A program made the position numbers and the translations under genes. A stretch of DNA of 64,000 bases from Ignavibacteria bacterium (GTDB taxonomy: Bacteria; Bacteroidota; Ignavibacteria; OLB7). Below, one piece after another: positions 37,042 to 46,219 of the stretch. The notes beneath the pieces are model-generated. The model made no database searches. It saw only the letters and a program-made list of their open reading frames with translations, and was not told the origin of the DNA. The stretch spans positions 1 through 64,000 of the forward strand of contig JACKAE010000005.1 of the NCBI GenBank assembly GCA_020635205.1, given 5' to 3'. Position 1 is the first letter of the stretch. Each line of letters begins with the position of its first letter.

Positions 37042-37716
37042 ATGATTCTGCCACCACAACCGGAACAACTCAAGTTAAGTGAGATATTCTTCTCGATTCA
37101 AGGGGAGGGATTGCGGGCCGGTATGCCCTGCATCTTTGTGCGATTACATGGCTGTGGGCTACGCTGCTCGTGGTGTGATACACCCTATGCGTTGAGCCAT
37201 CGTGATGGAGGGGAGTGGAAAAGTTTTGATGAGATTCGCCGTGAGATTAAGAGCTATCCCTGCCGTTTCGTAGAGTTTACCGGTGGTGAGCCGTTAGAAC
37301 AACCGGAAGTACACCAATTGATTCGGCAGCTTCTCGATGATGGCTACACAGTTGCTGTGGAGACTGGTGGACACGTTGACATCAGTGACTGCGATCCACG
37401 TTTGATTCGCATTCTCGACTTGAAAGCTCCCGACTCTGGCATGACAAAGCGAAATCGATATGAGAATATCGAACATTTGAGTGATCGTGATGAGATCAAG
37501 TTCGTCTGTGCTTCAATTAACGACTATGAGTGGGCGAAAGAACTGATTCTGCAACACAACCTGTCCGACCGTGTCGCCGCGGTTTTAATCTCCCCTGTTT
37601 TCGACAAGGTAGAGCCACTGCACTTAGTGGAAGCAATTCTCCGTGATGGCCTGAACGTTCGCTTCCAACTCCAGCTTCACAAGTTTATCTGGGAACCGGA
37701 TGCGCGAGGAGTGTAA
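37042..37716 (+). CDS. queE: 7-carboxy-7-deazaguanine synthase (QueE), radical SAM
   Basis: A 224-residue cytoplasmic radical-SAM enzyme that contracts the ring of 6-carboxy-tetrahydropterin to 7-carboxy-7-deazaguanine in queuosine synthesis. The cluster motif C-x3-C-x2-C is Cys38/Cys42/Cys45 (GCGLRCSWC). FTGGEPL is near 78-84 and the substrate-start FSIQGEG is at 17-23. A TTG nine bases upstream is an alternative start. No other queuosine genes are in the window. Confidence 0.92.
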   Translation: MILPPQPEQLKLSEIFFSIQGEGLRAGMPCIFVRLHGCGLRCSWCDTPYALSHRDGGEWKSFDEIRREIKSYPCRFVEFTGGEPLEQPEVHQLIRQLLDDGYTVAVETGGHVDISDCDPRLIRILDLKAPDSGMTKRNRYENIEHLSDRDEIKFVCASINDYEWAKELILQHNLSDRVAAVLISPVFDKVEPLHLVEAILRDGLNVRFQLQLHKFIWEPDARGV

Positions 37717-38077
37717 GGAGGCTTGCCAGCAGATAGGAGGAAGGCTACCCCTTCCGAGACGATCGATACCCATCTCCTGAAGGTCGGGAAAAGTTTATAC
37801 TGGGACTCGTGTTGGCATAGCCACATGTCCATCTCTCCTCTACACGTTCCCCAAACATCAAATCGTCATCCCCTCACTCTTTCGGCTTGTTCAACTCCTC
37901 CATTCCCTGTATACTCACACTCCAAAGAGGAGGTGGCCTGTAACAGAGACCTTCTGTGGGGGGTAGTAAAGGGGACTTGGTAGAGAAAGAGGTAAGATAT
38001 GTTCTCTGATACCGTTCACTGACCAGAAACGATTCACTTAGACTATGACAGCAAGAATTCTTGAAACAACCATTCCG
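37717..38077. other. Intergenic gap without a supported gene
   Basis: About 360 bases after QueE. It contains a short imperfect inverted repeat near the QueE stop (GGAGG...CTACC) but no ORF with homology-like character. The promoter of the lipoprotein at 38078 should lie at its right end. Confidence 0.5.
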
Positions 38078-38845
38078 ATGAAACAAGTCTTCTCTATCGG
38101 AATCCTCTCTTTTTTCCTGATTCTTATTGGTGGATGTAATAGCCACTTGCCGCCAGCACCGAGTGATGACCCCTTAGCAATTCCATTTGACCTTATCCTT
38201 CCAGTTGATCTTTCTGGTGCAGATTACTATGCTGTTGCTGGCGTGAAGTCAGATGAACAGGTTTCGCAGGTAGGAGATTCGTTAGAGGAAGTGACTCTCC
38301 GAAAGTTCTATGCGGAGTTCCTCGCGGCAAATAGTGGGCCGGTAGACTTTGATGTGTTTATCAACACGACAAAACTTGAGAGGCATCGTGACGGAGATAC
38401 GCTTCGGCTTCGCTCTACGTTCGACACAAGTGTTATTAGTGGGGATCAAACTTGGCGCTTGCGAGAGCCGGGTGAGGATCGGTTCGATATAGGTCGGTTT
38501 ATTTTGCCTACGGTTAGTCTGCTCGATACAATCGGGCCGTTTAACGGACTTCGAGAGACAAAGGGAACACTCCGCTCCGATACGGCACTGAGGATATTCT
38601 GGCAACCGGGAGCAACCGGAGGGAATATGAAAATCGAGTGGCGTGCTCCGGGAGCAACAGTTGTGCGAGATGCCTTTGACTTTGCTGGTAGCTATGAAAT
38701 ACCAGCCGAGGTGATGGAAAATCTTAGGGGACCTGGGACTGTAATCCTTACTCGATATAGGTCGATCTCAGAGCAAATTGATGGAGGGAAGACAATCGTC
38801 GGTCTCCGATTATCCCAACGAACGTATGAGGTGATTGTGCAATGA
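38078..38845 (+). CDS. Lipoprotein of unknown function
   Basis: 255 residues from the ATG at 38078, giving a signal peptide with lipobox LIGGC (Cys20). The mature protein is all-beta in appearance (DFDVFINTTKLERHRDGDTLRLRST) with no known motif. Its stop overlaps the next gene's start as ATGA (38842-38845), so the two are translationally coupled. Possibly it anchors or assists the beta-barrel-like partner. In-frame ATG at 38045 gives a longer form. Confidence 0.65.
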   Translation: MKQVFSIGILSFFLILIGGCNSHLPPAPSDDPLAIPFDLILPVDLSGADYYAVAGVKSDEQVSQVGDSLEEVTLRKFYAEFLAANSGPVDFDVFINTTKLERHRDGDTLRLRSTFDTSVISGDQTWRLREPGEDRFDIGRFILPTVSLLDTIGPFNGLRETKGTLRSDTALRIFWQPGATGGNMKIEWRAPGATVVRDAFDFAGSYEIPAEVMENLRGPGTVILTRYRSISEQIDGGKTIVGLRLSQRTYEVIVQ

Positions 38846-39738
38846 AATTCTGCGCACTTGTTGTCGCTCTGGCTGTTTCTCTCTGCTGCGTAGAGACGCT
38901 TCATGCAGGTGGGGGAGCGTGGGTGAGAACGGCGTCTGGATATTACTTCAAAGTAGGATTTACCTCCCTCACCGCAGAGAGTGAGTATGGTTTCAAGGGT
39001 GAGGATCAACCTCTTTTTCGCGACACACTGCGATTTGCTAACGGAGTTGTCGGTATCAGCAATATCACCCTCTACAGCGAGTACGGCATTACTGATTGGT
39101 TGACAAGTGTGATCTCTACACAATACAGTGTTGTTGTCCGCGAGGCAGATATTATCGAACGGGGGATGGAAGGATTAGTAGAGACCGAGTCGGCGAGTGG
39201 TCTTGGAGATATTTGGCTTGGTGGACGAGTGAACTTGCTTCCCAAAGATTGGAAGGTAGCCGGTGCGGCAACCTTGAGTTGGAAAATCCCGACCGGTTCC
39301 CCAAACAAGGAAGTTCCCCTTGGAACAGGTGTGCCCGACTACGAGGCTGCCCTCGCCTTCGGAACTGGATTCCCTGTGGGAGAAAAGACGTTCGGTTATG
39401 CACAACTCTCAGGGGGGTATCGACTTCGCAACAAGGCTGAAGATGAGTTTATCTGGCAGGTCGAAGGGGGGATTAGCTTGTTGCCGACCTTGGCCGTTCA
39501 ATCTTCACTCGACGGAGTTTCCTCTACAGCAAATTTCAGTGAGGCCGCGGAGGCTGCCGAGAACTCAATTGTCTTTAATCAACTTGTTGGGAACCAATCC
39601 TATGCACGCCTAAGCGGAGGCATCCTCTACGCACTCTCCGATGAGACAGAACTGAACCTCCTCTACTCACGCACACTTTCTGGATTGAATACGTTAGATG
39701 CGGGCGCACTATCTATTGGTGTGGCATGGAAGAGATAG
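38842..39738 (+). CDS. Probable outer-membrane beta-barrel protein
   Basis: 298 residues with signal peptide ending TLHAG. The remainder alternates hydrophobic and polar residues and contains strand pairs with short periplasmic turns (e.g. ITLYSEYGITDWLTSVIS, LGDIWLGGRVNLLP, AAIAFGTGFPVG-type). The end (LSIGVAWKR) is barrel-like. It resembles the 'MetA-pathway of phenol degradation'/DUF3187-type barrels in style only. Coupled to the upstream lipoprotein. Confidence 0.7.
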   Translation: MKFCALVVALAVSLCCVETLHAGGGAWVRTASGYYFKVGFTSLTAESEYGFKGEDQPLFRDTLRFANGVVGISNITLYSEYGITDWLTSVISTQYSVVVREADIIERGMEGLVETESASGLGDIWLGGRVNLLPKDWKVAGAATLSWKIPTGSPNKEVPLGTGVPDYEAALAFGTGFPVGEKTFGYAQLSGGYRLRNKAEDEFIWQVEGGISLLPTLAVQSSLDGVSSTANFSEAAEAAENSIVFNQLVGNQSYARLSGGILYALSDETELNLLYSRTLSGLNTLDAGALSIGVAWKR

Positions 39739-39789
39739 CGGAGAGGCTCCCTACTTCCTCTACAATTCCCAATTCAGTAAATTCACTCC

Positions 39790-40392
39790 ATGAAAGTTCT
39801 GTCGCCACTTCTCGGTCTCTTCGTTTTCTTCTCGTCTCTCGTTGAGAATACTACTGCTTCTGCTCAGATCGAACTTGGTGGTTACTTCTCCGCTGGTGGT
39901 GCGTTCACTTCAATTAATTCATCGAACACAATTCTCCCAACAGTTGATGCCGGACTGATTGTGAACGGCCGTTTTCACTTTGCTGGAAGCATGTCTGCCT
40001 TAGTCCCAACGATTAAAGCCGACTCGCTTTCAACTGATGGGAAACCACTCTTCATCAACTTCTTTTATGCGGGAGGGAGAGCCGAGTATATCCACAATCC
40101 TGACGACTTCTTCCAGTATGGCGGTGGCTTCCTCTTCGGGGGTGGAAGCCTTAGCTTTAGCCTGAGCAATCCACACCATAACGACAGTGTTGAGGGTGGA
40201 AAGCCGAGTTATGGATTCTCTCTCTTCGAGCCACACATCAATGGACAACTGCGGCTTGCCGAAGGCCTTCGACTTCACGCCCGACTTGGTTGGCGATTGA
40301 CGTTCGGTGAAGATTCTGGTTCTGAACCTGCCGGAGAGTTGGGTGGTGCTACATTCTTTGCTGGATTTCGGTTCGGTTGGTTTGGGGGGTGA
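39790..40392 (+). CDS. Small outer-membrane beta-barrel-like protein
   Basis: 200 residues with signal peptide ending TASAQ. The mature part is Gly-rich with amphipathic strands (IELGGYFSAGGAFTS, QYGGGFLFGGGSLSFSL, LRLHARLGWRLTFG) and ends in an aromatic-rich stretch (FFAGFRFGWFGG), typical of eight-stranded outer-membrane barrels. Unknown role. It precedes the 94-residue gene by 6 bases. Confidence 0.65.
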   Translation: MKVLSPLLGLFVFFSSLVENTTASAQIELGGYFSAGGAFTSINSSNTILPTVDAGLIVNGRFHFAGSMSALVPTIKADSLSTDGKPLFINFFYAGGRAEYIHNPDDFFQYGGGFLFGGGSLSFSLSNPHHNDSVEGGKPSYGFSLFEPHINGQLRLAEGLRLHARLGWRLTFGEDSGSEPAGELGGATFFAGFRFGWFGG

Positions 40393-40398
40393 AGTGGT

Positions 40399-40683
40399 AT
40401 GGAGAAGGAACTTGGGGATGTATTGGATCGAGAGAACGATAATACACTCTACGGAATAGTTGAGCGATTGCGCCGCGTCCCTCGCCTTGAAGGAAACCGT
40501 ATTGACAAAACACATCCTCCTACCCCACTTCGCATTGCGTTTATAGAACTTCATCCTGCTGCTCCGGTAGTGAGGATTGATCGAACAGAGGAGAAGGCAC
40601 TTGAAGCTGAATTCAATTCTCTCGTGCCGAAGATCCAAACAAAACTGATTGATGAGTATCGCGAGTATCTCTACGAGCTATAA
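40399..40683 (+). CDS. Small cytoplasmic protein of unknown function
   Basis: 94 residues, charged and without signal peptide or membrane segment. The C-terminal half looks helical (EKALEAEFNSLVPKIQTKLIDEYREYL). It starts six bases after the barrel-like gene and ends 32 bases before the DUF2279 gene, so it belongs to the same row. No family recognised. Confidence 0.6.
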   Translation: MEKELGDVLDRENDNTLYGIVERLRRVPRLEGNRIDKTHPPTPLRIAFIELHPAAPVVRIDRTEEKALEAEFNSLVPKIQTKLIDEYREYLYEL

Positions 40684-40715
40684 GAGGTAGCATATCGTTT
40701 TATCGAGGCGACAGA

Positions 40716-41615
40716 ATGCAAACATTGATCCTTCTCACACTATCTTTTTTTCTTCTCTTCCATTCCGCTTCAGCCACAGCTCTTCTGCCAAGTGGAGGGG
40801 GAAGAGTTGATACTGTGGAGAGATCAGGTGAGGTCGACACATCTAACATCAACCCCACACGCCTTGCAATCGTTGCTGGACTCTCTGCCGGAGGTTTTGT
40901 GGTTGGACACATCATCTTAAACAATCTTTGGTGGAAGGGGGAGCAAAGTCCGTTCCATTTTACGTGGCAGGATGACTGGGTCTACGCATTAGGAGCCGAC
41001 AAACTCGGGCACTTCTATACCCCCTACGTTGGAACAGACATCTACCGTCAGGCGTTCGAGTGGACGGGGATGAGTGAGAGGGGGAGTCTGCACTGGGGGG
41101 CTGCGTTGGCTTCTGGCTACACAACGTACATCGAGGTGCGGGATGGGTTCTCAGAGGAGTGGGGGTTTAGCGTTTGGGATTTCATCGCGAATAACCTCGG
41201 CGTTGGCTGGCGAGTTGCGGAGCATTACGAGCCGTGGTTGCAGAACATTCGATGGAAGATCAGCTTCGATCCATCTGATGCCTACAAGAGGGGAGCCTAC
41301 AGCGCGATCATTGACGATTACGAGAGCACCTATCACTGGGGGAGCCTGAACGTAAATGAGATGTTGCCGAGTGAGTGGCAACGTTGGTGGCCTGACTGGA
41401 TTAACATCGCAGTTGGGCACAGTGTGAAGGGGGTGCAAGCCTACGATGGCTCTGGCAATCACGAACTCTACTTGAGTCTCGACTGGAATACTGAAGGTCT
41501 TCCCGGCAACGGTTCCTTCTGGAACTGGTTGAAGGGGGTTGCCAACTACTACCACCTTCCAGCCCCCGCCGTTCGAATTGCGCCGAACGTTGTTTGGTAT
41601 GGGTTGAAGCTGTGA
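40716..41615 (+). CDS. DUF2279-family envelope protein
   Basis: 299 residues with signal peptide (to SASATA, about residue 21). It has the DUF2279 core: hydrophobic helix with GHIILNNLWWKG, WQDDWVYALGADKLGHFYTPY, WGAALASGYTTYIEVRDGFSEEWGFSVWDFIANNLG with a conserved Asp and Asn, and later WDWNI-type Trp motifs. The family (YfiM in E. coli) has no assigned biochemical role; predicted at the periplasmic or outer-membrane face. Confidence 0.8.
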   Translation: MQTLILLTLSFFLLFHSASATALLPSGGGRVDTVERSGEVDTSNINPTRLAIVAGLSAGGFVVGHIILNNLWWKGEQSPFHFTWQDDWVYALGADKLGHFYTPYVGTDIYRQAFEWTGMSERGSLHWGAALASGYTTYIEVRDGFSEEWGFSVWDFIANNLGVGWRVAEHYEPWLQNIRWKISFDPSDAYKRGAYSAIIDDYESTYHWGSLNVNEMLPSEWQRWWPDWINIAVGHSVKGVQAYDGSGNHELYLSLDWNTEGLPGNGSFWNWLKGVANYYHLPAPAVRIAPNVVWYGLKL

Positions 41616-41687
41616 GGGCGTTCTCTCCTCGGACAGTGACATATAGAGAGAACAGGTGAAGGATGTATGACAGGGAGGTGGTATTCC

Positions 41688-41743
41688 CCTTGGTGACTCT
41701 TGGTATTCTTCGTGGTGAATTTATACTACCAAGAACACCAAGG
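41688..41743. terminator. Convergent terminator-like hairpin
   Basis: A 17-base arm (CCTTGGTGACTCTTGGT) pairs, with one bulge, with ACCAAGAACACCAAGG 24 bases later, between the DUF2279 gene and the oppositely oriented ArsS gene. Confidence 0.5.
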
Positions 41744-41761
41744 AATCACCAAGAGAGAAGA

Positions 41762-42811
41762 TTACGACGTTGTTCCACCGCACGAGCTTCCGGCTCCGGC
41801 TGTGCAACCGAAGCAGTGGTCAACGAAGACGATGCGGCGGTTCAGAATGCTTTCGGTATCCCAGTCGAAGATTGATTGTGGTGCTCCCTTCTCCAGCGGC
41901 CTATCCTGCATCTGGTTGAAATCACAGTCACTCAACGTTCCGTCGTAGTTCACACTCACCATCGTCCTGCACATAATCCTCTCAGCAGCAGTTGGGTTGA
42001 ATGCGTTTACCAACTTGGTCATGTACTCTTCGTATCCACCCCGCCGAACTAAGTCACGCTTGAACCGATGGATTGGCATGTTCGTGATGGTGTAGAGGTT
42101 GTTGAAGAGAATTCCAAACTTCTCACCAAGCTCCCGCTTGTAGTCTGCCTCTAATGAGGCTTGCGCGGCGGGAAGAAAAGCGCCGACCGGATTGTAGACC
42201 AAATTCAAGGTCAATCCGGTTCCCTCCTTCCCATAGCCGAGGTCATTCAAACGCTTCAGTCCATCTATTGACTTCTGAAAGACGCCACGTCCTCGTTGCT
42301 TATCGGTGAAGTACTCAGCGTAGTAGGGGAGCGAGCAGATGACTTCACACTGATGCTCTGCAAAAAACTCTGGCAGATATTCTTTGCTTTCACCAGTTAC
42401 TGGATTGCCGTCGAACTGCACAGTGAGGTTGTGGCGGACTAAGATGTGCTTGCCAAGTTTTCGTGCCTCAACTACCATCCAATCGAATTGGTCGTTCAGC
42501 TCCGGTGCGCCGCCAGTGATGTCGAGTGTTTTGATCTCTGGATGAGTAGCCAAAATCTCCACGATCTTCTCCGCTGTCCGACGATCCATTGCCTCCGTCC
42601 GCTTCGGTCCGGCATCTACGTGACAGTGAAGACAGGCTTGATTGCAAAGTTTCCCGACGTTGATCTGCAACGTCTCAATCGAAAGAGGTTTCAGGTCGAG
42701 TTCAGCTTCTTTTATATGCTTGTTGAAGTTAAAGCGAGGAAGCGATGTTGCTTCGCTGCTTACGTCTGTTAGCTCTTCAACACTTAGGTTGTCTATTACT
42801 TTCAAGTTCAT
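41762..42811 (-). CDS. arsS: Arsenosugar biosynthesis radical SAM protein (ArsS-like)
   Basis: 349 residues. The radical-SAM motif C-x3-C-x2-C is Cys56/60/63 (CNQACLHC) and the C-terminus has the family-specific Cys cluster CFGCTAGAGSSCGG, which follows a DCDFNQM segment. These features match ArsS, the enzyme that adds an adenosine-derived 5'-deoxyadenosyl group to a methylated arsenic species in arsenosugar synthesis. It is followed in the minus-strand order by a peroxidase-like gene and a DUF2064 glycosyltransferase-like gene, which are known companions. No arsenite methyltransferase gene (arsM) lies nearby. Confidence 0.88.
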   Translation of the reverse strand: MNLKVIDNLSVEELTDVSSEATSLPRFNFNKHIKEAELDLKPLSIETLQINVGKLCNQACLHCHVDAGPKRTEAMDRRTAEKIVEILATHPEIKTLDITGGAPELNDQFDWMVVEARKLGKHILVRHNLTVQFDGNPVTGESKEYLPEFFAEHQCEVICSLPYYAEYFTDKQRGRGVFQKSIDGLKRLNDLGYGKEGTGLTLNLVYNPVGAFLPAAQASLEADYKRELGEKFGILFNNLYTITNMPIHRFKRDLVRRGGYEEYMTKLVNAFNPTAAERIMCRTMVSVNYDGTLSDCDFNQMQDRPLEKGAPQSIFDWDTESILNRRIVFVDHCFGCTAGAGSSCGGTTS

Positions 42812-43031
42812 AAAGAGAGAGAATTCAAAATGAAAAATTCAAAATTCAAAATTGTGCAGAAGAGGATCGGTCTGTATGACTCAACATCTCTGTTCTTCTT
42901 TTTTAATTTTGCCTTTTGAATTTTGAATTGACATTACACGTAGCTCTTCACCGTTCAGGTTCATAAAGAGAGAATTCAAAATTGTATAGCTCTTCACTTT
43001 TTAATTTTGCCCTTTGAATTTTGAATTGACA
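42806..43031. repeat. Duplicated AT-rich spacer with inverted repeats between arsS and the peroxidase gene
   Basis: Two copies of one block, 42806-42938 and 42959-43034, share GTTCATAAAGAGAGA, TTTTTAATTTTGCC and TTTGAATTTTGAATTGACA. Each has AAATTC-rich left and GAATTTTG-rich right arms that can pair. The second copy starts with a vestige of the arsS 5' end. This looks like local duplication with internal deletion. Confidence 0.65.
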
Positions 43032-43367
43032 CTACGCTCCTACTTTGTCCAGTCCATTCAACATCTGCACGCCGTGTACGAGTGAAGCTCCGCCACGAAC
43101 GGCACTTGCAACGTGAACTGCCTCGGTCATCTGCGTCGGGTCAGCCCCTGACTCCAAGCAACTTTGCGTGTAGGCATCGATGCAGTAAGGGCACTGAATT
43201 GTGTGGGCAACGGCAAGACCAATTAGCTGCTTCTCCCGCTTGGTGAGTGCCCCCTCCGTACTGGTTGCCGCGTTATACCACTCGAAAAACTTGTCGGCCA
43301 GTTCTTTCTGGTGTTTGCCAATCTGACCAAAACGGTTCAAGTCCTTCGATTCATAGTAGTGTGCCAT
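43032..43367 (-). CDS. Arsenosugar-associated peroxidase-like (AhpD/CMD) protein
   Basis: 111 residues of the alkylhydroperoxidase/carboxymuconolactone-decarboxylase fold with the CPYC redox motif at Cys59/Cys62 and Glu-rich helix (KREKQLIGLAVAH) before it. Where AhpD has His three residues after the second Cys, this protein has Tyr, as in the arsenosugar-associated subgroup. It lies between ArsS and the DUF2064 gene. Confidence 0.85.
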   Translation of the reverse strand: MAHYYESKDLNRFGQIGKHQKELADKFFEWYNAATSTEGALTKREKQLIGLAVAHTIQCPYCIDAYTQSCLESGADPTQMTEAVHVASAVRGGASLVHGVQMLNGLDKVGA

Positions 43368-43579
43368 ATATAAATAGTATAGAGATTGCTGAATGTTGTT
43401 GATAAACTGTAGGGGTCAAAAAACCTTTGACCTTGTGGATAATTCGCCCCATCAAATCCTTGCATTCACCCGATACCATCGAACACAGGAAGAAGAGAGC
43501 ATTGTTGAGAGTCGTTGAAACGTAGAAGCAACCCTCGTTGCCTTACGCTTCGATCTCCTAATCACTCAGAGTTCCGTAA

Positions 43580-44302
43580 TTATCGAGAAGCAGTTGCCGT
43601 AGAAGGGAAGAAGAGAGGGGGAGCGGTAAGAAAGATTCGAGTGCTTGCCTTGCGACGTGCCGAAGGGATGGTGAACCTTGTTGTCCGTGTGAGGATGCTT
43701 GGGCAAAGTGCGATGTCGAGCAGTCCAATCAGCACTCGTTGTGCTGCACCGGAATACCACGAATCATAGTCTGCACGCATCACCGAGAGGGAAATCGCCG
43801 AAAGTTGAGAGCAAAGTGCCTCGAAAAGTCGTGGTGTTTGCCAAGGGAGTTGAAGAAATGTTTGGTGGTTGAAGTGGTCACGGTCGAGTGCGATAAGAAA
43901 TGCACCCCCATCGTAGGTTGGGGCCGCCGCCACTCCAGTTCCAGATTTCAGAAGAGAGAAGCCCGTCTCGATATCTTCAGGCGTAATCTCTGGAGAGTCA
44001 TTGCCGATAACCACAACCTGTTTGTAGCCGAGAGCAAAGGTAGCTTCCACTGCGTGGGTAATTCGCTCGCCAAAAGTTCTCCCCTTCTGCTTCAGCAGAT
44101 AATCGGTTTCTACGCTACTTCCACTTCCATCGGTAGATAGCACGATGTCAACTCGATCACGCAGCGAGGTTAGCCGCGCACAAATTGCACGGTTGATCGC
44201 ACTGTATCCAACCAAAGAATTGCCAAGACGAGGAAGAGGCTTGATTGCCTCTTCCAACTGTTCATCTCGAACAAAAAAGAGTATGGCTTGGTCTTGTCTC
44301 AT
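43580..44302 (-). CDS. DUF2064 (TIGR04282-like) glycosyltransferase of the arsenosugar cluster
   Basis: 240 residues. GT-A-like nucleotide-sugar fold with the features VVIGNDSPEITPEDI (DSP metal/nucleotide loop) and AAPTYDGGAFLIALDR. The N-terminal ALFFVRDEQ strand replaces the usual K-P-P motif. The C-terminal 50 residues are basic and of unusual composition, perhaps a non-family extension. As first gene of the minus-strand set it probably precedes the peroxidase-like gene by 212 bases. Confidence 0.8.
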   Translation of the reverse strand: MRQDQAILFFVRDEQLEEAIKPLPRLGNSLVGYSAINRAICARLTSLRDRVDIVLSTDGSGSSVETDYLLKQKGRTFGERITHAVEATFALGYKQVVVIGNDSPEITPEDIETGFSLLKSGTGVAAAPTYDGGAFLIALDRDHFNHQTFLQLPWQTPRLFEALCSQLSAISLSVMRADYDSWYSGAAQRVLIGLLDIALCPSILTRTTRFTIPSARRKASTRIFLTAPPLFFPSTATASR

Positions 44303-44488
44303 CTACCTTGAATATATCTCCGGGCTTGTGACGTTACAAGCCTATCAATCCTTTCTTTCACTCTGAGTGAATTCAAAAAAGATTTTCGCAGGATGAAGTT
44401 GCTATCCTTTCTGTGGATTGCCGTTTTTGGCTTTTTCCAAGACTGTTTACCGTAGTGGAAACCCTCTCTTCGGGAGTGAACAAAGAAA

Positions 44489-44517
44489 AACGGCTCGCGT
44501 TGTAGACGCGAGCCGTT
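44489..44517 (-). terminator. Intrinsic terminator for the T9SS protein gene
   Basis: A perfect 12-bp stem (AACGGCTCGCGT) with a 5-base loop; on the minus strand it is followed by TTTTTCTTTG, giving a U-tract. It lies 35 bases after the stop of the gene at 44552. Confidence 0.88.
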
Positions 44518-44551
44518 CGGTTCATTAGGGAGAGGGGAGTGAGTCGTCGGT

Positions 44552-46135
44552 TTATTGCACTACGTTGAAGCGTAATGTCTGCCGTTCGGTTCCTGCTTCC
44601 AACACAACCAAGTATGAGCCATTGTGCAAACCAGCAAGGTCGAGCCGGAATGTCTTCTCTCCAGCCTCTACGTTCCCTTGTTGTTGGGTGCGGAGAGTGC
44701 GGCCAAGGTTGTCGACAATCTGGATAGAAAGGTCAGAACGTTCGGTTAAGTTCATCCGGAGAACGGCCTCCTCCTTTGCAGGGTTTGGCCAAATGTGTGC
44801 GGCCAACGTTGAAACTTCCCAATCTTTTACCGACGATGTCTGGAAGCTCGTTTCGTAGTACTCGCGGTTGAGGGTGGTTGCAAGTGCTTCAAGCTCAGGA
44901 ATGGCGTCGGTTTGTGCCTCACTCCCTTTCTTCTCTAATGCGCTATTAGGGGTAACCCCTTCCAACACTGCGAAGGCAATGGCAAAGTGTGCTTTGTCAC
45001 CGGGAGCCATATTGAATGGCTTTGTTCCCATCAATACTCGTTTGTCACCAGGTCCGTTATCGAGGTCAAGGCGCTTCGATGCGATATAGTCATATCGTTC
45101 TTCAGGTGTAGCCGGATCCTCATCAATACTCCAGTTGATAAACGAGTTGACATCAGTGCTCGAGCGGAAGAGGCTGCGACGGTTGGGGTCAACGAAACCA
45201 TTGGCGTCAACCACAGGTGCTTCCAGCATAATCATCGCGAGTGTTCCGTAGTCGACTCCTTCATCTTCTGACCAAATAATGCCAGCGTGAAGCAGAGGAT
45301 TTGCATCGTAGAAGCTAACGCGATCGTTCCCTGCAAATCCAATGTCTGGATCCAGAACCTGCGAGAGATAGCAGTCGCGCAACGTCTCGTTCGAAACGTT
45401 TTCTACTTCATACTGAATCACGACAACGTTCTCGCGCAAATCTCCCGGCTTCCAGGCGTAAACATTCTGCGTAATCTGCAAGCCAATCGGAAAGCCGAGG
45501 TCTTTTGCCTGCTGAAAACCAAGTTCATAGTCTCCGAGACTGTTGTCGTGATAGTAACTGAAGAACTGCTCGTCGACACCGTTCATGAAGGCTGGACGAT
45601 CGTTTGGAGATGGAATACTGTAGAGGAAAGGTGTTCCAGGATATAGTGGCGAGGTCTCTTCTCCCGGAGCTAACCAGAGTGGCCACTTCGCCGATGTTGC
45701 TGGGTTCAGTTCTTCGCCAGTGGTTCTGTTGAACTCTTCAGAGTGGTAGAGAATCGGCTGGACAATTGTTGCAGGGGTTGCGTCGCGATATGTGCCGGGG
45801 TAGGCCCAACTCCGTCCTGAATTTGGGTTGTAGGTAATAAAGCTGAGCTTCTTGTTCTCGAAGGTTATCCCTCCGTCGGTTGATACTGGCTTCTTTGCAC
45901 CAACCCAGAGACCACTGCCGAAAAAGTAGGTCTTATTCGAACCGCGTGGGACAGTGAAGTCAGGTTGGGAGTCAAAAACGTTCAGGCCGAAGATGCCGTA
46001 GTTCGTGGTGTGGAACTCAACGTTGCTTACCAAGCTCTTCTTTACTTGATAGATGTTGTTCTGTGCTGTTGCTATGCTCGGGGCAATTGCTAAGAGCAAG
46101 AGCGCGCTGCTGGCGAGTAAAAGAAAGCGTTTCAT
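44552..46135 (-). CDS. Secreted protein with T9SS type-A sorting domain
   Basis: 527 residues. Signal peptide ends ATAQ at about residue 25. The body is beta-rich (GLWVGAKKPVS, ITQNVYAWKPGD, VIQYEVENVSNETLRDCY) and is like the group's large Ig-like secreted proteins. The C-terminal sorting domain starts IWPNPAKEEAVLRMN and ends RFNVVQ. A Cys is present at about 255. It is probably cell-surface attached or released. Unknown function; it lies after the sigma/anti-sigma/lipoprotein genes and may be part of that regulon. Confidence 0.85.
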   Translation of the reverse strand: MKRFLLLASSALLLLAIAPSIATAQNNIYQVKKSLVSNVEFHTTNYGIFGLNVFDSQPDFTVPRGSNKTYFFGSGLWVGAKKPVSTDGGITFENKKLSFITYNPNSGRSWAYPGTYRDATPATIVQPILYHSEEFNRTTGEELNPATSAKWPLWLAPGEETSPLYPGTPFLYSIPSPNDRPAFMNGVDEQFFSYYHDNSLGDYELGFQQAKDLGFPIGLQITQNVYAWKPGDLRENVVVIQYEVENVSNETLRDCYLSQVLDPDIGFAGNDRVSFYDANPLLHAGIIWSEDEGVDYGTLAMIMLEAPVVDANGFVDPNRRSLFRSSTDVNSFINWSIDEDPATPEERYDYIASKRLDLDNGPGDKRVLMGTKPFNMAPGDKAHFAIAFAVLEGVTPNSALEKKGSEAQTDAIPELEALATTLNREYYETSFQTSSVKDWEVSTLAAHIWPNPAKEEAVLRMNLTERSDLSIQIVDNLGRTLRTQQQGNVEAGEKTFRLDLAGLHNGSYLVVLEAGTERQTLRFNVVQ

Positions 46136-46219
46136 GCTACATTCCTTCTGTGGTTAAAGTTATTGATGATAGAAAGTGAACGACTAAAAATTTTAGTGGT
46201 GGTATCGGGAGTATCAGAA

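Noticed and set aside
37723..37983. Short ORF after queE
   Set aside because: No start signal, no domain, and composition unlike neighbours.
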